A stretch of DNA of 51,485 nucleotides from Pseudomonas sp. B6002 (GTDB taxonomy: Bacteria > Pseudomonadota > Gammaproteobacteria > Pseudomonadales > Pseudomonadaceae): assembly GCF_013385985.1 (NCBI RefSeq), contig NZ_JACAOY010000015.1, positions 72,062-123,546 on the forward strand, in the 5' to 3' direction. Shown here one piece after another: positions 1 to 11,142 of this stretch. The notes below the pieces were generated by a model. The model made no database searches, was not told the DNA's origin, and saw only the letters and a list, made by a program, of their open reading frames with translations. The translations under genes were made by a program, and so were the position numbers. Numbering within the stretch: the stretch's first letter is position 1; every line of letters starts with the position of its first letter.

Positions 1-19
1 GATTCAAGCCTTCGTTCGG

Positions 20-135
20 GCATGCCGAGCCTAAGCGAGGCACCGAGTGTTGGGGCAAGAGCCTTTTGCTTACTTTTGGGCTTTTCAAAAGTGAGTCGCC
101 GTAAGGGCGAAACCATAAGCAGCCATTCCCCAAAT
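20..135. repeat. Probable dispersed intergenic repeat
   Basis: Non-coding stretch downstream of cti. Its wording (CTTTTGCTTACTTTTGGG, then CTTTTCAAAAGTGAGTCGCC, then GTAAGGGCGAAACCATAAGC) matches, from memory, a sequence repeated between genes in many P. fluorescens-group genomes. It contains an internal inverted repeat (CTTTTGGGCTTTTCAAAAG). The short open frame across it is commonly mis-annotated as a protein. Only one copy lies in this window, so repetition cannot be shown here. Confidence 0.4.
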
Positions 136-163
136 AACGGATATGCCCCCCCCAAAAAAGCCC

Positions 164-2455
164 TCACAAATTCTCATACCGATTCATATCCAACACCCCC
201 TCCTCCACCGGCGTAGTCTCACGAATGTACTGCGACAAATCATGAAAATACTGCCAAAACAACGGATGGCTACGACGCACGCCCCAACGATCAACGATCT
301 TTTCAAACCGGTTGGCATCCTTGGCCCGCTCCATCTGCGCCACAAACTCGGGCACTTCCTGCGCCGGAATGTTGAACATGAAATTCGGATAGCTACTCAA
401 CACCCCCGGGTAAATGGTCACCGTATCCAGCCCCGGCTGATAGCGATAAGCCTCACCCAACAGGAACGCCACGTTACTGTGGGCACGGTTGCGCAGCATG
501 CTGTAAACCACACGCTTGCCACTGGCGGTCTCGATACGCAACATCGTCGCTTCAGGCAATTGGTCAATGACCTTAAGCCCCGCTGCCGGGCGCGAGGTCA
601 GGCGGCTCAAGGCTTGCTCGGCGTCTTGCAACGCCGGGTCGATACCGTCGCGGGAGCAATAGGCTCCATCACAGCGATTAATCGGGTCCGGGCTGGCGTT
701 CAGGTCGCCGTAACGACTGAGCAACTGGTTGGCAAAATCACGTTTGGGGTCTTTCTCATTCAGGTGCAGACCGGTCGGCTTATCGTCGTCAATGGCCTCA
801 TAGTCCAGCCACATCTTGAGTTTGCCGCTGTTCTGGTACCAGTCATCAAGGAACCCGTCACGAGAATCGGCCGGCATCAGGCGCAGGAAGTTCTGCTCGG
901 CACCGTTGCGGATCAGGTCGAAGTACAAACGAGTCTGGGCCTGGTGCGACACGTTGCCAAACACGTCGAAGTTCACCGCCAACTGGTAATAGGTGCGCTC
1001 CAGCAACGGGTAGTCGAACAGCCACATCGTCTGTGGCACTTCGCCGATCAGGCCCTTGGTCACCGACGCACTGTCAAAGTGGCGGAAGATGGTCAGCAAG
1101 GCATTGTCATTGCCCGCCCACAGGGTCGACCAGCTGGGTGGCGGCACATCGGCGTAACTGTCGCGGCGCAGGGCTTCGTATTGATTGCGCTTGTCGCGAT
1201 ACGACAGCCACAGACTCAGCACGCTGCCCACGTCGTCATTCTGACCGGGCATGGCCAGCAACGGCGTGGCCTGGCCACGATAGCGCGCATCGGTGATGTA
1301 CAGGTCGTGGTCCGGGTCCTGAAACAGCGTCCAGAAGTTGTCGCGGATCACGTCGGTGGCGATCTGCCCACGGCACACCGGCCCGCGGATAAAGGTGCGT
1401 ACAAAGTATTCGGCGTTATCCAGCATGAACTGGTAGCGCGCCTTGGCCGGGATGGCCTCGAAGGTTTCGAACGGATTGGCCCGGCGCCCTGGCCCATAGC
1501 CCGGCAGCGCATTGACCTGCCAGTTACCGGCGTAGAACAGCTCTTTGATCCGCGCCATTTTCTGCGCACTGAACGGGTACGTGATGTGGGTCTTGTGCAC
1601 GATCACGCCCTGCACCGGCCACAGGCGGTAATACACCTGGGTGCCCGGGTCATCGTTGGGGCGACGGGTGGCGATCAGGTCAATCGGCTGGCCGCTGGGC
1701 GTGCGCGAGCGCACCCACTGGAAGAAGTGCCCCGGCTCGCCATTCTCGAAATAGATATGCGCCAGGAATAAATGCTCGAACAACCAGCGCGCCACCAGGC
1801 TTTCCCGGGCGCCGGGCTGGTTGAACAGGTTTTCCCACTGTTGCACTTGCAGCGCTTCCTTGGCGCTGGGGGCCAGGCCTTGCTCATCGATCGGCGCACC
1901 GGAAGCGAGCCAGCGTTGCAACGTCTGGTATTGCTGGTCCGTCAGGCCGGTGACCGCCAGCGGCATGCCTTCCTTGGGATGAGCCCCCGCGTAGGCATTG
2001 AACTCGCCGGGCATGGCGCACATGTTTTCGCGATTCAGGCCCAATACGATGTCTTCCGGCAGTTTGGCGTTGGGCTGCAGCGGTGCGTTGTGCCCCAACT
2101 CCAGCATGCGCGCCATCAGCGCCGTCTGGCTGCCCTGGGCATCCAGCACCGAATAGAAGCCCTTTTGCTGCCAGGCTTGCTTGCCGAAGGCGTCATAGAA
2201 CAACCGCGTTGTCGGCGTGGCCTGGCTGCGCTCACCGTCGTACACCGGCACTTTGCTCGCGCCTCGGGCCGCGCCCTCGGCACTGCCCAGGTTAAGTTGG
2301 CAGGCGGAGTCGTAGCAGGCATGGCAGGCCACGCATTTCTCGGTGAAGATCGGCTGGATATCGCGGGTATAGGAAATCGCCGGAGCGGGACTTTGTGCCT
2401 GGGTGCTGCTGGCAATCAGCAACAGCACGGCGCTGACGATAAGACGAAGTGACAT
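164..2455 (-). CDS. cti: Fatty acid cis/trans isomerase Cti
   Basis: Periplasmic haem enzyme that converts cis-unsaturated acyl chains of membrane phospholipids to trans, stiffening the membrane under solvent or heat stress. The 763-residue product has the usual family length. Residues 1-20 form a signal peptide ending TQA. A c-type haem site CVACH is at residues 41-45, with further cysteines just after it (C47 and C52), as in Cti proteins. The ATG at 2453-2455 is the only start placing the signal peptide at the N-terminus. It is divergent from metH, an arrangement known in Pseudomonas. The family is thought to be constitutive and controlled at activity level; no regulatory site is visible for it. 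Confidence 0.95.
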   Translation of the reverse strand: MSLRLIVSAVLLLIASSTQAQSPAPAISYTRDIQPIFTEKCVACHACYDSACQLNLGSAEGAARGASKVPVYDGERSQATPTTRLFYDAFGKQAWQQKGFYSVLDAQGSQTALMARMLELGHNAPLQPNAKLPEDIVLGLNRENMCAMPGEFNAYAGAHPKEGMPLAVTGLTDQQYQTLQRWLASGAPIDEQGLAPSAKEALQVQQWENLFNQPGARESLVARWLFEHLFLAHIYFENGEPGHFFQWVRSRTPSGQPIDLIATRRPNDDPGTQVYYRLWPVQGVIVHKTHITYPFSAQKMARIKELFYAGNWQVNALPGYGPGRRANPFETFEAIPAKARYQFMLDNAEYFVRTFIRGPVCRGQIATDVIRDNFWTLFQDPDHDLYITDARYRGQATPLLAMPGQNDDVGSVLSLWLSYRDKRNQYEALRRDSYADVPPPSWSTLWAGNDNALLTIFRHFDSASVTKGLIGEVPQTMWLFDYPLLERTYYQLAVNFDVFGNVSHQAQTRLYFDLIRNGAEQNFLRLMPADSRDGFLDDWYQNSGKLKMWLDYEAIDDDKPTGLHLNEKDPKRDFANQLLSRYGDLNASPDPINRCDGAYCSRDGIDPALQDAEQALSRLTSRPAAGLKVIDQLPEATMLRIETASGKRVVYSMLRNRAHSNVAFLLGEAYRYQPGLDTVTIYPGVLSSYPNFMFNIPAQEVPEFVAQMERAKDANRFEKIVDRWGVRRSHPLFWQYFHDLSQYIRETTPVEEGVLDMNRYENL

Positions 2456-2526
2456 GTATCCGGTCCCGATTCAATGCGTGCGCTTAAAATTTGCCGGTGA
2501 TTCTACCGGGCCACATCCCCCAACAA

Positions 2527-2543
2527 CATGAACGATATTCATG
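2527..2543. promoter_or_regulatory. MetR-like operator upstream of metH
   Basis: Inverted repeat CATGAACGATATTCATG. Its core TGAACGATATTCA (2529-2541) fits the enterobacterial MetR consensus TGAAnn(A/T)nnTTCA at every defined position. It lies about 38 bp upstream of the -10 element, a typical place for a LysR-type activator. No metR gene is in the window. Confidence 0.6.
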
Positions 2544-2577
2544 CAAATACTGTGCATGCTCTAAATCGGCACAGGTT

Positions 2578-2586
2578 TGCTATGAT
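2578..2586 (+). promoter_or_regulatory. Extended -10 promoter of metH
   Basis: TGC directly followed by TATGAT gives an extended -10 (TGnTATAAT type). No good -35 hexamer lies 17 bp upstream, which suits an activator-dependent promoter. The predicted start near 2593 leaves a leader of about 30 nt, too short for a cobalamin or SAM riboswitch. Confidence 0.5.
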
Positions 2587-2621
2587 TCACGCCCTCCGAA
2601 ATGCCTGACCAGAGTAGTCCC

Positions 2622-6332
<3,711 letters not shown>

Positions 6333-6349
6333 TCTGACATACACCAACC

Positions 6350-6440
6350 CTGTAGGAGCCGGCTTGCCGGCGATAGCGATCCGCCAGTTGAGAATGTATC
6401 GACTGACACATCGCCATCGCCGGCAAGCCGGCTCCTACAG
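6350..6440. repeat. REP doublet (REPIN), GCCGGC type
   Basis: Two inverted REP arms, CTGTAGGAGCCGGCTTGCCG at the left and its near-perfect complement ending CTCCTACAG at the right, enclose about 40 nt. Each arm can itself form a small hairpin (GCCGGC..GCCGGC). It sits just after metH and may stabilise or end the mRNA. The same arm sequence recurs at 12880 and 18916. Confidence 0.9.
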
Positions 6441-6495
6441 GTCATGTGTGGGGTTGAGCTATGCTTTCCTTCAGGCTCCGTCTTGCGAGGGATGT

Positions 6496-6714
6496 ATGGA
6501 CGATCCAGTCAACAACAAGCCGCCTACCTTCTGGCAGATGCTCCACAGCGTCATGGCCGCCGCCTTTGGCGTGCAGAGCGGCAAGAATCGCGCCCGCGAT
6601 TTCACCCACGGCAAGCCCAGCCACTTCGTGATCCTGGGCATCCTGTTCACGGTGGTGTTCGCGCTGACACTGTTTGGCATCGTCAAACTGGTGCTGCACC
6701 TGGCCGGGGTGTAA
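6496..6714 (+). CDS. DUF2970 small membrane protein
   Basis: 72-residue protein of the DUF2970 family, function unknown. The first half is soluble (WQMLHSVMAAAFGVQS followed by a basic stretch). The second half holds one membrane helix, about residues 44-68 (HFVILGILFTVVFALTLFGI). The ATG at 6496 follows a GAGG Shine-Dalgarno site and starts with MDDPVNNKP, matching family N-termini; upstream in-frame starts would run into the REPIN. It lies between two REPINs after metH. Confidence 0.85.
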   Translation: MDDPVNNKPPTFWQMLHSVMAAAFGVQSGKNRARDFTHGKPSHFVILGILFTVVFALTLFGIVKLVLHLAGV

Positions 6715-6725
6715 ACCCAACCTGA

Positions 6726-6813
6726 CTGTAGGAGCTGGCTTGCCAGCGATAGCATCACTGCGGTGTGGCTGACAACCGAGGTGAGGCTATCGCTGGCAAG
6801 CCAGCGCCTACAG
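6726..6813. repeat. REP doublet (REPIN), GCTGGC type
   Basis: Inverted arms CTGTAGGAGCTGGCTTGCCA and the complement ending GCGCCTACAG flank about 40 nt. Compared with the copy at 6350, the arm core is changed in a base-paired way (CTGG/CCAG instead of CCGG/CCGG), while one outer base near the right end is mismatched. It lies between two convergent small genes, where it may act as a terminator. Confidence 0.88.
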
Positions 6814-6829
6814 GGGGCCGTCTCTATGG

Positions 6830-6943
6830 CTACTGGTGGCTGACCCAGAACACCGCGGTGCCCACCACCAGGATGATCAGGAACAGAATGGCCCAGGCAT
6901 CAACGGTACTGTCGGGTTTACGGGCTTTTGTAGAATTGCTCAT
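6830..6943 (-). CDS. Single-helix small membrane protein (37 aa)
   Basis: 37-residue protein: a polar, basic N-terminus (MSNSTKARKPDSTVD), then one hydrophobic helix (about residues 16-33, AWAILFLIILVVGTAVFW) and a short tail. The ATG at 6941-6943 follows a purine-rich GAGGCGATG context on the minus strand. The layout (basic cytoplasmic end, one helix) suggests an N-in inner-membrane miniprotein. I do not recognise a named family; I believe similar short proteins are annotated next to cysI in other Pseudomonas, but could not check. It is divergent from the sulfite reductase gene. Confidence 0.6.
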   Translation of the reverse strand: MSNSTKARKPDSTVDAWAILFLIILVVGTAVFWVSHQ

Positions 6944-7176
6944 CGCATCGCCTCTTGTCGGTTTTGTAGGTGATTGCACTAAGACTCGACGACAGTAAAG
7001 TTGATGATTGCCCGCATGACAAATGTGGGTAATGCGATAACCGTTCTCAATAGGCGATTTGGTTATTTGCATATACTCAAACATCACTTTTGCGCATAAA
7101 CGCAAACTGGTATCGTGCGCCGGCTCCGTTGGGAGTGCGCGGCCGTGCGCGCAGATTTGCCGAGAACAGGACCTAT

Positions 7177-8835
7177 ATGTACGTATACGACGAATACGAT
7201 CAGCGCATCATCGAGGACCGCGTCAAGCAGTTCCGTGATCAGACCCGACGCTATCTGGCAGGTGAACTGAGCGAAGAAGAGTTCCGCCCTCTGCGCCTGC
7301 AAAATGGCCTTTATGTTCAGCGCTTTGCGCCGATGCTGCGAGTGGCCGTGCCCTATGGCCAGCTGACTTCGCGCCAGATGCGCATGATGGCCAAGATTGC
7401 CCGCGACTACGACAAAGGCTATGCCCACATCAGTACCCGCCAGAACGTACAGTTCAACTGGCCGGCGCTGGAAGATGTGCCGGACATCCTGGCTGAACTG
7501 GCCACCGTGCAGATGCACGCCATTCAGACCAGCGGTAACTGCCTGCGTAACGTGACCACCGACCAATTCGCTGGCGTTGCTGCCGACGAGCTGATCGACC
7601 CACGCCCCTGGTGCGAAATCGTCCGTCAATGGACCACCTTCCACCCAGAATTCGCCTACCTGCCGCGCAAGTTCAAGATCGCCATCAATGGTTCGACCTC
7701 TGACCGTGCGGCCATCGAAGTCCACGATATCGGCCTGGAGCCGGTGTACAACGCAGCCGGTGAACTGGGCTTCCGCGTACTGGTCGGTGGCGGCCTCGGT
7801 CGTACCCCGGTGGTGGGCGCTTTCATCAACGAGTTCCTGCCGTGGCAGGACCTGTTGAGCTACCTCGACGCGATCCTGCGGGTCTACAACCGCTATGGCC
7901 GTCGTGACAACAAGTACAAGGCCCGGATCAAGATCCTGGTCAAGGCGCTGACCCCTGAGGTGTTTGCCCAGAAAGTCGACGCTGAAATGGAACACCTGCG
8001 CGGCGGCCAGACCACCCTGACCGAAGCCGAAGTCCATCGCGTGGCCAAGCACTTCGTCGACCCTGAGTACAAGGCCCTGGCCAATCAGGACGCCGAGTTT
8101 GCAGCCCTCGATAAAGAGCACCCGGGTTTCGCCCGCTGGCGTGGCCGCAACACCCTGGCGCACAAGAAGCCGGGCTACGTGGCTGTGACCCTGTCGTTGA
8201 AGCCTACCGGTGTTGCACCGGGCGATATCACCGACAAGCAGCTGGACGCCGTCGCCGACCTGGCCGACCGCTACAGCTACGGCCAACTGCGCACCTCCCA
8301 CGAGCAGAACATCATCCTCGCGGACGTTGAACAGAGCCAACTGTTCACCCTGTGGGGCGAGCTGCGCGAAGGCGGTTTTGCCACGCCGAACATCGGCCTG
8401 CTGACCGACATCATCTGCTGCCCGGGCGGCGACTTCTGCTCCCTGGCCAACGCCAAGTCGATCCCGATTGCCGAATCGATCCAGCGCCGTTTCGACGACC
8501 TGGACTACCTGTTCGACATCGGCGAGCTGGACCTGAACATCTCCGGTTGCATGAACGCCTGTGGTCACCACCACGTCGGCCACATCGGCATCCTGGGTGT
8601 GGACAAGAAAGGCGAAGAATTCTACCAAGTGTCCCTGGGTGGCAGCGCCAGCCGCGATGCGAGCCTGGGCAAGATCCTCGGCCCATCCTTCGCCCAGGAA
8701 GCCATGCCTGAGGTGATCGGCAAGCTGATCGACGTGTACATCGAACAGCGCACCGAAGATGAGCGTTTCATCGACACCTACCAGCGCATCGGCATCGACC
8801 TGTTCAAGGAGCGCGTCTATGCAGCGAATCATTAA
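7177..8835 (+). CDS. cysI: Assimilatory sulfite reductase (sirohaem, 4Fe-4S)
   Basis: Reduces sulfite to sulfide for cysteine synthesis, using a sirohaem coupled to a 4Fe-4S cluster. The 552-residue product has the duplicated nitrite/sulfite reductase fold. The cluster ligands are Cys415 and Cys421 (C-x5-C in CCPGGDFC) and Cys458 and Cys462 (C-x3-C in GCMNACGHH). RQNVQFNW is the substrate/sirohaem loop. No CysJ flavoprotein gene is adjacent, as is usual in Pseudomonas, so electrons probably come from ferredoxin or another carrier. The start MYVYDEYDQ at 7177 matches the family; a longer in-frame extension from 7090 looks non-coding. A nitrite reductase is the alternative, but the DUF934 partner favours sulfite. 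Confidence 0.93.
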   Translation: MYVYDEYDQRIIEDRVKQFRDQTRRYLAGELSEEEFRPLRLQNGLYVQRFAPMLRVAVPYGQLTSRQMRMMAKIARDYDKGYAHISTRQNVQFNWPALEDVPDILAELATVQMHAIQTSGNCLRNVTTDQFAGVAADELIDPRPWCEIVRQWTTFHPEFAYLPRKFKIAINGSTSDRAAIEVHDIGLEPVYNAAGELGFRVLVGGGLGRTPVVGAFINEFLPWQDLLSYLDAILRVYNRYGRRDNKYKARIKILVKALTPEVFAQKVDAEMEHLRGGQTTLTEAEVHRVAKHFVDPEYKALANQDAEFAALDKEHPGFARWRGRNTLAHKKPGYVAVTLSLKPTGVAPGDITDKQLDAVADLADRYSYGQLRTSHEQNIILADVEQSQLFTLWGELREGGFATPNIGLLTDIICCPGGDFCSLANAKSIPIAESIQRRFDDLDYLFDIGELDLNISGCMNACGHHHVGHIGILGVDKKGEEFYQVSLGGSASRDASLGKILGPSFAQEAMPEVIGKLIDVYIEQRTEDERFIDTYQRIGIDLFKERVYAANH

Positions 8836-9313
8836 GAACAACGAAGTCCTCGACGAAACCTGGCACCTGCTGCCCAAGGACGCGAGCTTCGACGGCATCT
8901 CCAACTGCGACGACCTGATCGTACCGTTGGCGTTGTGGCGCGAACACGGTCACGCCCTCAAGGCCCGCGACGGCGGCCTGGGTGTGTGGCTGGACGCCGA
9001 TGAAGAAGCCGAAGAGATCGGCGCCGACGTGGAACACTTCCAGGTCATCGCCTTGAACTTCCCGGCCTTCACCGACGGGCGCAACTACTCCAACGCCCGC
9101 CTGCTGCGTGACCGCTACGGTTACAAGGGCGAGCTGCGGGCGATTGGCGACGTGCTGCGCGACCAGCTGTTCTACCTGCGCCGCTGCGGGTTCGATGCCT
9201 TCGCCTTGCGCGCCGACAAAGACCCGTACGAAGCGCTGGAAAGCCTCAAGGACTTCTCGGTGACGTACCAGGCCGCAACGGATGAACCGTTGCCGCTGTT
9301 CCGCCGCCGCTGA
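8819..9313 (+). CDS. DUF934 protein, sulfite-assimilation partner
   Basis: 164-residue DUF934 protein. The family is nearly always encoded next to the sirohaem sulfite reductase and is required or presumed accessory for sulfur assimilation; its biochemical role is not established. Recognisable family stretches include LPLALWREH-like text near residues 36-44, LNFPAFTDGRNYSNARLLRDR around 79-99, and LRRCGFDAFALR around 121-132. Its ATG lies 17 nt inside the end of cysI in another frame, so the two genes overlap and are probably translationally coupled. A terminator follows. Confidence 0.9.
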   Translation: MQRIIKNNEVLDETWHLLPKDASFDGISNCDDLIVPLALWREHGHALKARDGGLGVWLDADEEAEEIGADVEHFQVIALNFPAFTDGRNYSNARLLRDRYGYKGELRAIGDVLRDQLFYLRRCGFDAFALRADKDPYEALESLKDFSVTYQAATDEPLPLFRRR

Positions 9314-9325
9314 ACCCTGGCGCAC

Positions 9326-9357
9326 AAAAAAGCCCTGGCAATGCCGGGGCTTTTTTT
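9326..9357. terminator. Bidirectional intrinsic terminator
   Basis: AAAAAAGCCC and GGGGCTTTTTTT flank a short GC-rich centre (TGGCAATGCC). This gives a stem with an A-run on one side and a T-run on the other, so it can stop the cysI-DUF934 transcript and the convergent merR transcript. The T-run overlaps the last bases of merR. Confidence 0.85.
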
Positions 9358-9760
9358 ATGCGTCGTTTTTGATGGCGGCCAGCACACGCTGCTGGCCCAT
9401 GGAACAGGGGACGCCTTCGGGGTGCGCCCGTACGGTTTCGATCACGCCCAGCAATTGCGCCTTGCTGTGGGCCAATTGCGCTTGCATCTGTTCGATCTGC
9501 TGCACCTTGCGCTCCAGCGCGTCGATCAGTTCGTCGCGCTTGTGCTCGCCCGGGGCCGGCATCAAGGCCTTGAGTTCCTGCAAGGTGAACCCGGCCTTTT
9601 GCGCGCTCTGGATCAGTTGCAGGGTCTGTAACGCCTCGACAGCGTAGCGCCTGTAGCCATTGGCTTGGCGCCCCACCTGGCTGATCAGGCCTTCGGCTTC
9701 GTAAAAACGGATTCGCGATGCCGCCAAGCCACTCTGTTTTGCCAGCTCACCAATATTCAT
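9356..9760 (-). CDS. MerR-family transcriptional regulator
   Basis: 134-residue regulator. The N-terminal winged helix-turn-helix has the standard MerR start MNIGELAKQSGLAASRIRFYE and the wing NGYRRY at about residues 35-40. A dimerisation coiled coil with LIDALERKVQQIEQMQAQL follows around residues 78-96. There is no cysteine pair like that of CueR or ZntR; the single Cys near the C-terminus argues against a metal sensor and for an aldehyde/electrophile or redox sensor. It is divergent from an old-yellow-enzyme gene across a perfect palindrome, so that enzyme is the likely target. The ATG at 9758-9760 was chosen from the family N-terminus. Confidence 0.9.
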   Translation of the reverse strand: MNIGELAKQSGLAASRIRFYEAEGLISQVGRQANGYRRYAVEALQTLQLIQSAQKAGFTLQELKALMPAPGEHKRDELIDALERKVQQIEQMQAQLAHSKAQLLGVIETVRAHPEGVPCSMGQQRVLAAIKNDA

Positions 9761-9773
9761 CGCCACGCCCTGC

Positions 9774-9804
9774 TTGACATTAAAGTTAACTTTAAGCTTA
9801 GCCT
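9774..9804 (+). promoter_or_regulatory. MerR-type promoter/operator with perfect 16-bp palindrome
   Basis: A -35 TTGACA (9774-9779) is separated by 19 bp from a -10-like TAGCCT (9799-9804). The spacer holds the perfect palindrome TTAAAGTTAACTTTAA (9780-9795). An over-long 19-bp spacer centred on a dyad is the hallmark of MerR-activated promoters. It reads toward the reductase gene at 9833, and the dyad can also control merR. Confidence 0.75.
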
Positions 9805-9832
9805 GAGGCCTCCCCCGCTCAGGAGTCAACCC

Positions 9833-11065
9833 ATGTCACCCTTTGAAGCCTTGCAACTGCCCAACGGCCAAGTCCTCGCCAACCGCATCGCCAAGGCGGC
9901 GATGGAAGAGAACATGGCGGATGCCCGGCAGGCGCCCTCCCGCGAATTGAAGCAGCTGTACAAGGCCTGGGCCGACGGCGAACCGGGCTTGCTGCTGACC
10001 GGCAACGTGATGATCGACCGCCGCGCCATGACCGGCCCCGGCGGCGTCGCCCTGGAAGATGAACAGCACCTGGACAGCTTTCGCGAATGGGCCAACATCG
10101 CCCGCGCCAAGGGCGTGCACTTCTGGGTACAGCTCAACCACCCCGGCCGCCAGACCATGGCCAACCTGGGCCAGCAAGCCCTGGCGCCGTCGGCGGTGGC
10201 ACTGGACCTGGGCGGATTCTCCAAGATGTTCGCCAAGCCCAAGGCCATGAGCGAAGACGATATCAACGACGTGATCCAGCGCTTCGCCACCAGTGCCCGC
10301 CTGGCTGAGAAAGCCGGCTTCACCGGCGTGCAGATCCATGCAGCCCACGGCTACCTGCTCAGCCAGTTCCTGTCGCCCTTGAGCAACCAGCGCAACGATC
10401 GCTGGGGTGGCAGCCTGGAGAATCGCGCACGCTTGCTGGTGGAGGTGATCACGGCCGTGCGTGCCAGCGTCAGCCCCGGGTTTTGCGTAGCCGTGAAGCT
10501 CAATTCGGCAGACTTCCAGCGCGGCGGTTTCGACGCAGCGGATGCGCGGGCGGTGGTCGAGCGGCTCAACACCTTGCCGGTCGACCTGCTGGAGTTGTCT
10601 GGTGGCAGTTACGAGGCCCCGGCCATGCAAGGCGAAGCGCGGGACGGCCGGACCCTGGCCCGGGAGGCGTACTTTCTGGAAATGGCCAGTGAGCTGGCCG
10701 CCATTGCCCATATGCCGGTGATGGTCACCGGCGGCATTCGCCGCTTGCCGGTGGTACAGCAAGTGCTCGACAGCGGCATCGCCATGGCCGGTATTGCCAC
10801 GGCACTGACCCTGGAACCCCAGTTGATCAAACACTGGCGTGAGGGCCGCGATCTCAACCCGCAATTGCAGCCGATCCGCTGGAAGCGCAAGCCACTGGCC
10901 TCCCTCGCCACCATGGCCGTGGTGCGCGAGCAACTGCGCCGCCTGAGCCGCGGGCGCCTGCCCAACCCGACCGTCGCGCCCCTGCTGGCCCTGGTCCGTG
11001 ACCAGTGGTTTATCGCACGACGCACTCGCCAATACCGTGCGGCCATGACGCAATCTTCACAATAA
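9833..11065 (+). CDS. NADH:flavin oxidoreductase (old yellow enzyme family)
   Basis: 410-residue FMN-dependent ene-reductase/NADH oxidase-type barrel. Visible signatures are KAAMEENMA (phosphate and flavin region), VQLNHPGRQ, the substrate-binding HAAH at residues 169-172, and the following SPLSNQRNDRWGGS, with Trp where Tyr is common. VTGGIR near the C-terminal end is the flavin phosphate site. The ATG at 9833 has AGGAG eight bases upstream. These enzymes reduce activated alkenes, quinones or nitro compounds; the substrate cannot be told. The MerR operator in its promoter points to induction by an electrophile. Confidence 0.9.
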   Translation: MSPFEALQLPNGQVLANRIAKAAMEENMADARQAPSRELKQLYKAWADGEPGLLLTGNVMIDRRAMTGPGGVALEDEQHLDSFREWANIARAKGVHFWVQLNHPGRQTMANLGQQALAPSAVALDLGGFSKMFAKPKAMSEDDINDVIQRFATSARLAEKAGFTGVQIHAAHGYLLSQFLSPLSNQRNDRWGGSLENRARLLVEVITAVRASVSPGFCVAVKLNSADFQRGGFDAADARAVVERLNTLPVDLLELSGGSYEAPAMQGEARDGRTLAREAYFLEMASELAAIAHMPVMVTGGIRRLPVVQQVLDSGIAMAGIATALTLEPQLIKHWREGRDLNPQLQPIRWKRKPLASLATMAVVREQLRRLSRGRLPNPTVAPLLALVRDQWFIARRTRQYRAAMTQSSQ

Positions 11066-11142
11066 GGGCGGAGCATTCACCGTGATCGAACTGTCCTCTA
11101 CTGATCAGCAGTTTTTAACCTCACTGACGATTGGAGTGCTTC

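Noticed and set aside
143-1771. 542-codon frame antisense to cti
   Set aside because: No ribosome site or motif; cti on the other strand has a signal peptide and haem site.
2456-2621. Cobalamin or SAM/SAH riboswitch before metH
   Set aside because: The leader after the predicted start is only about 30 nt and lacks the conserved elements of these riboswitches.
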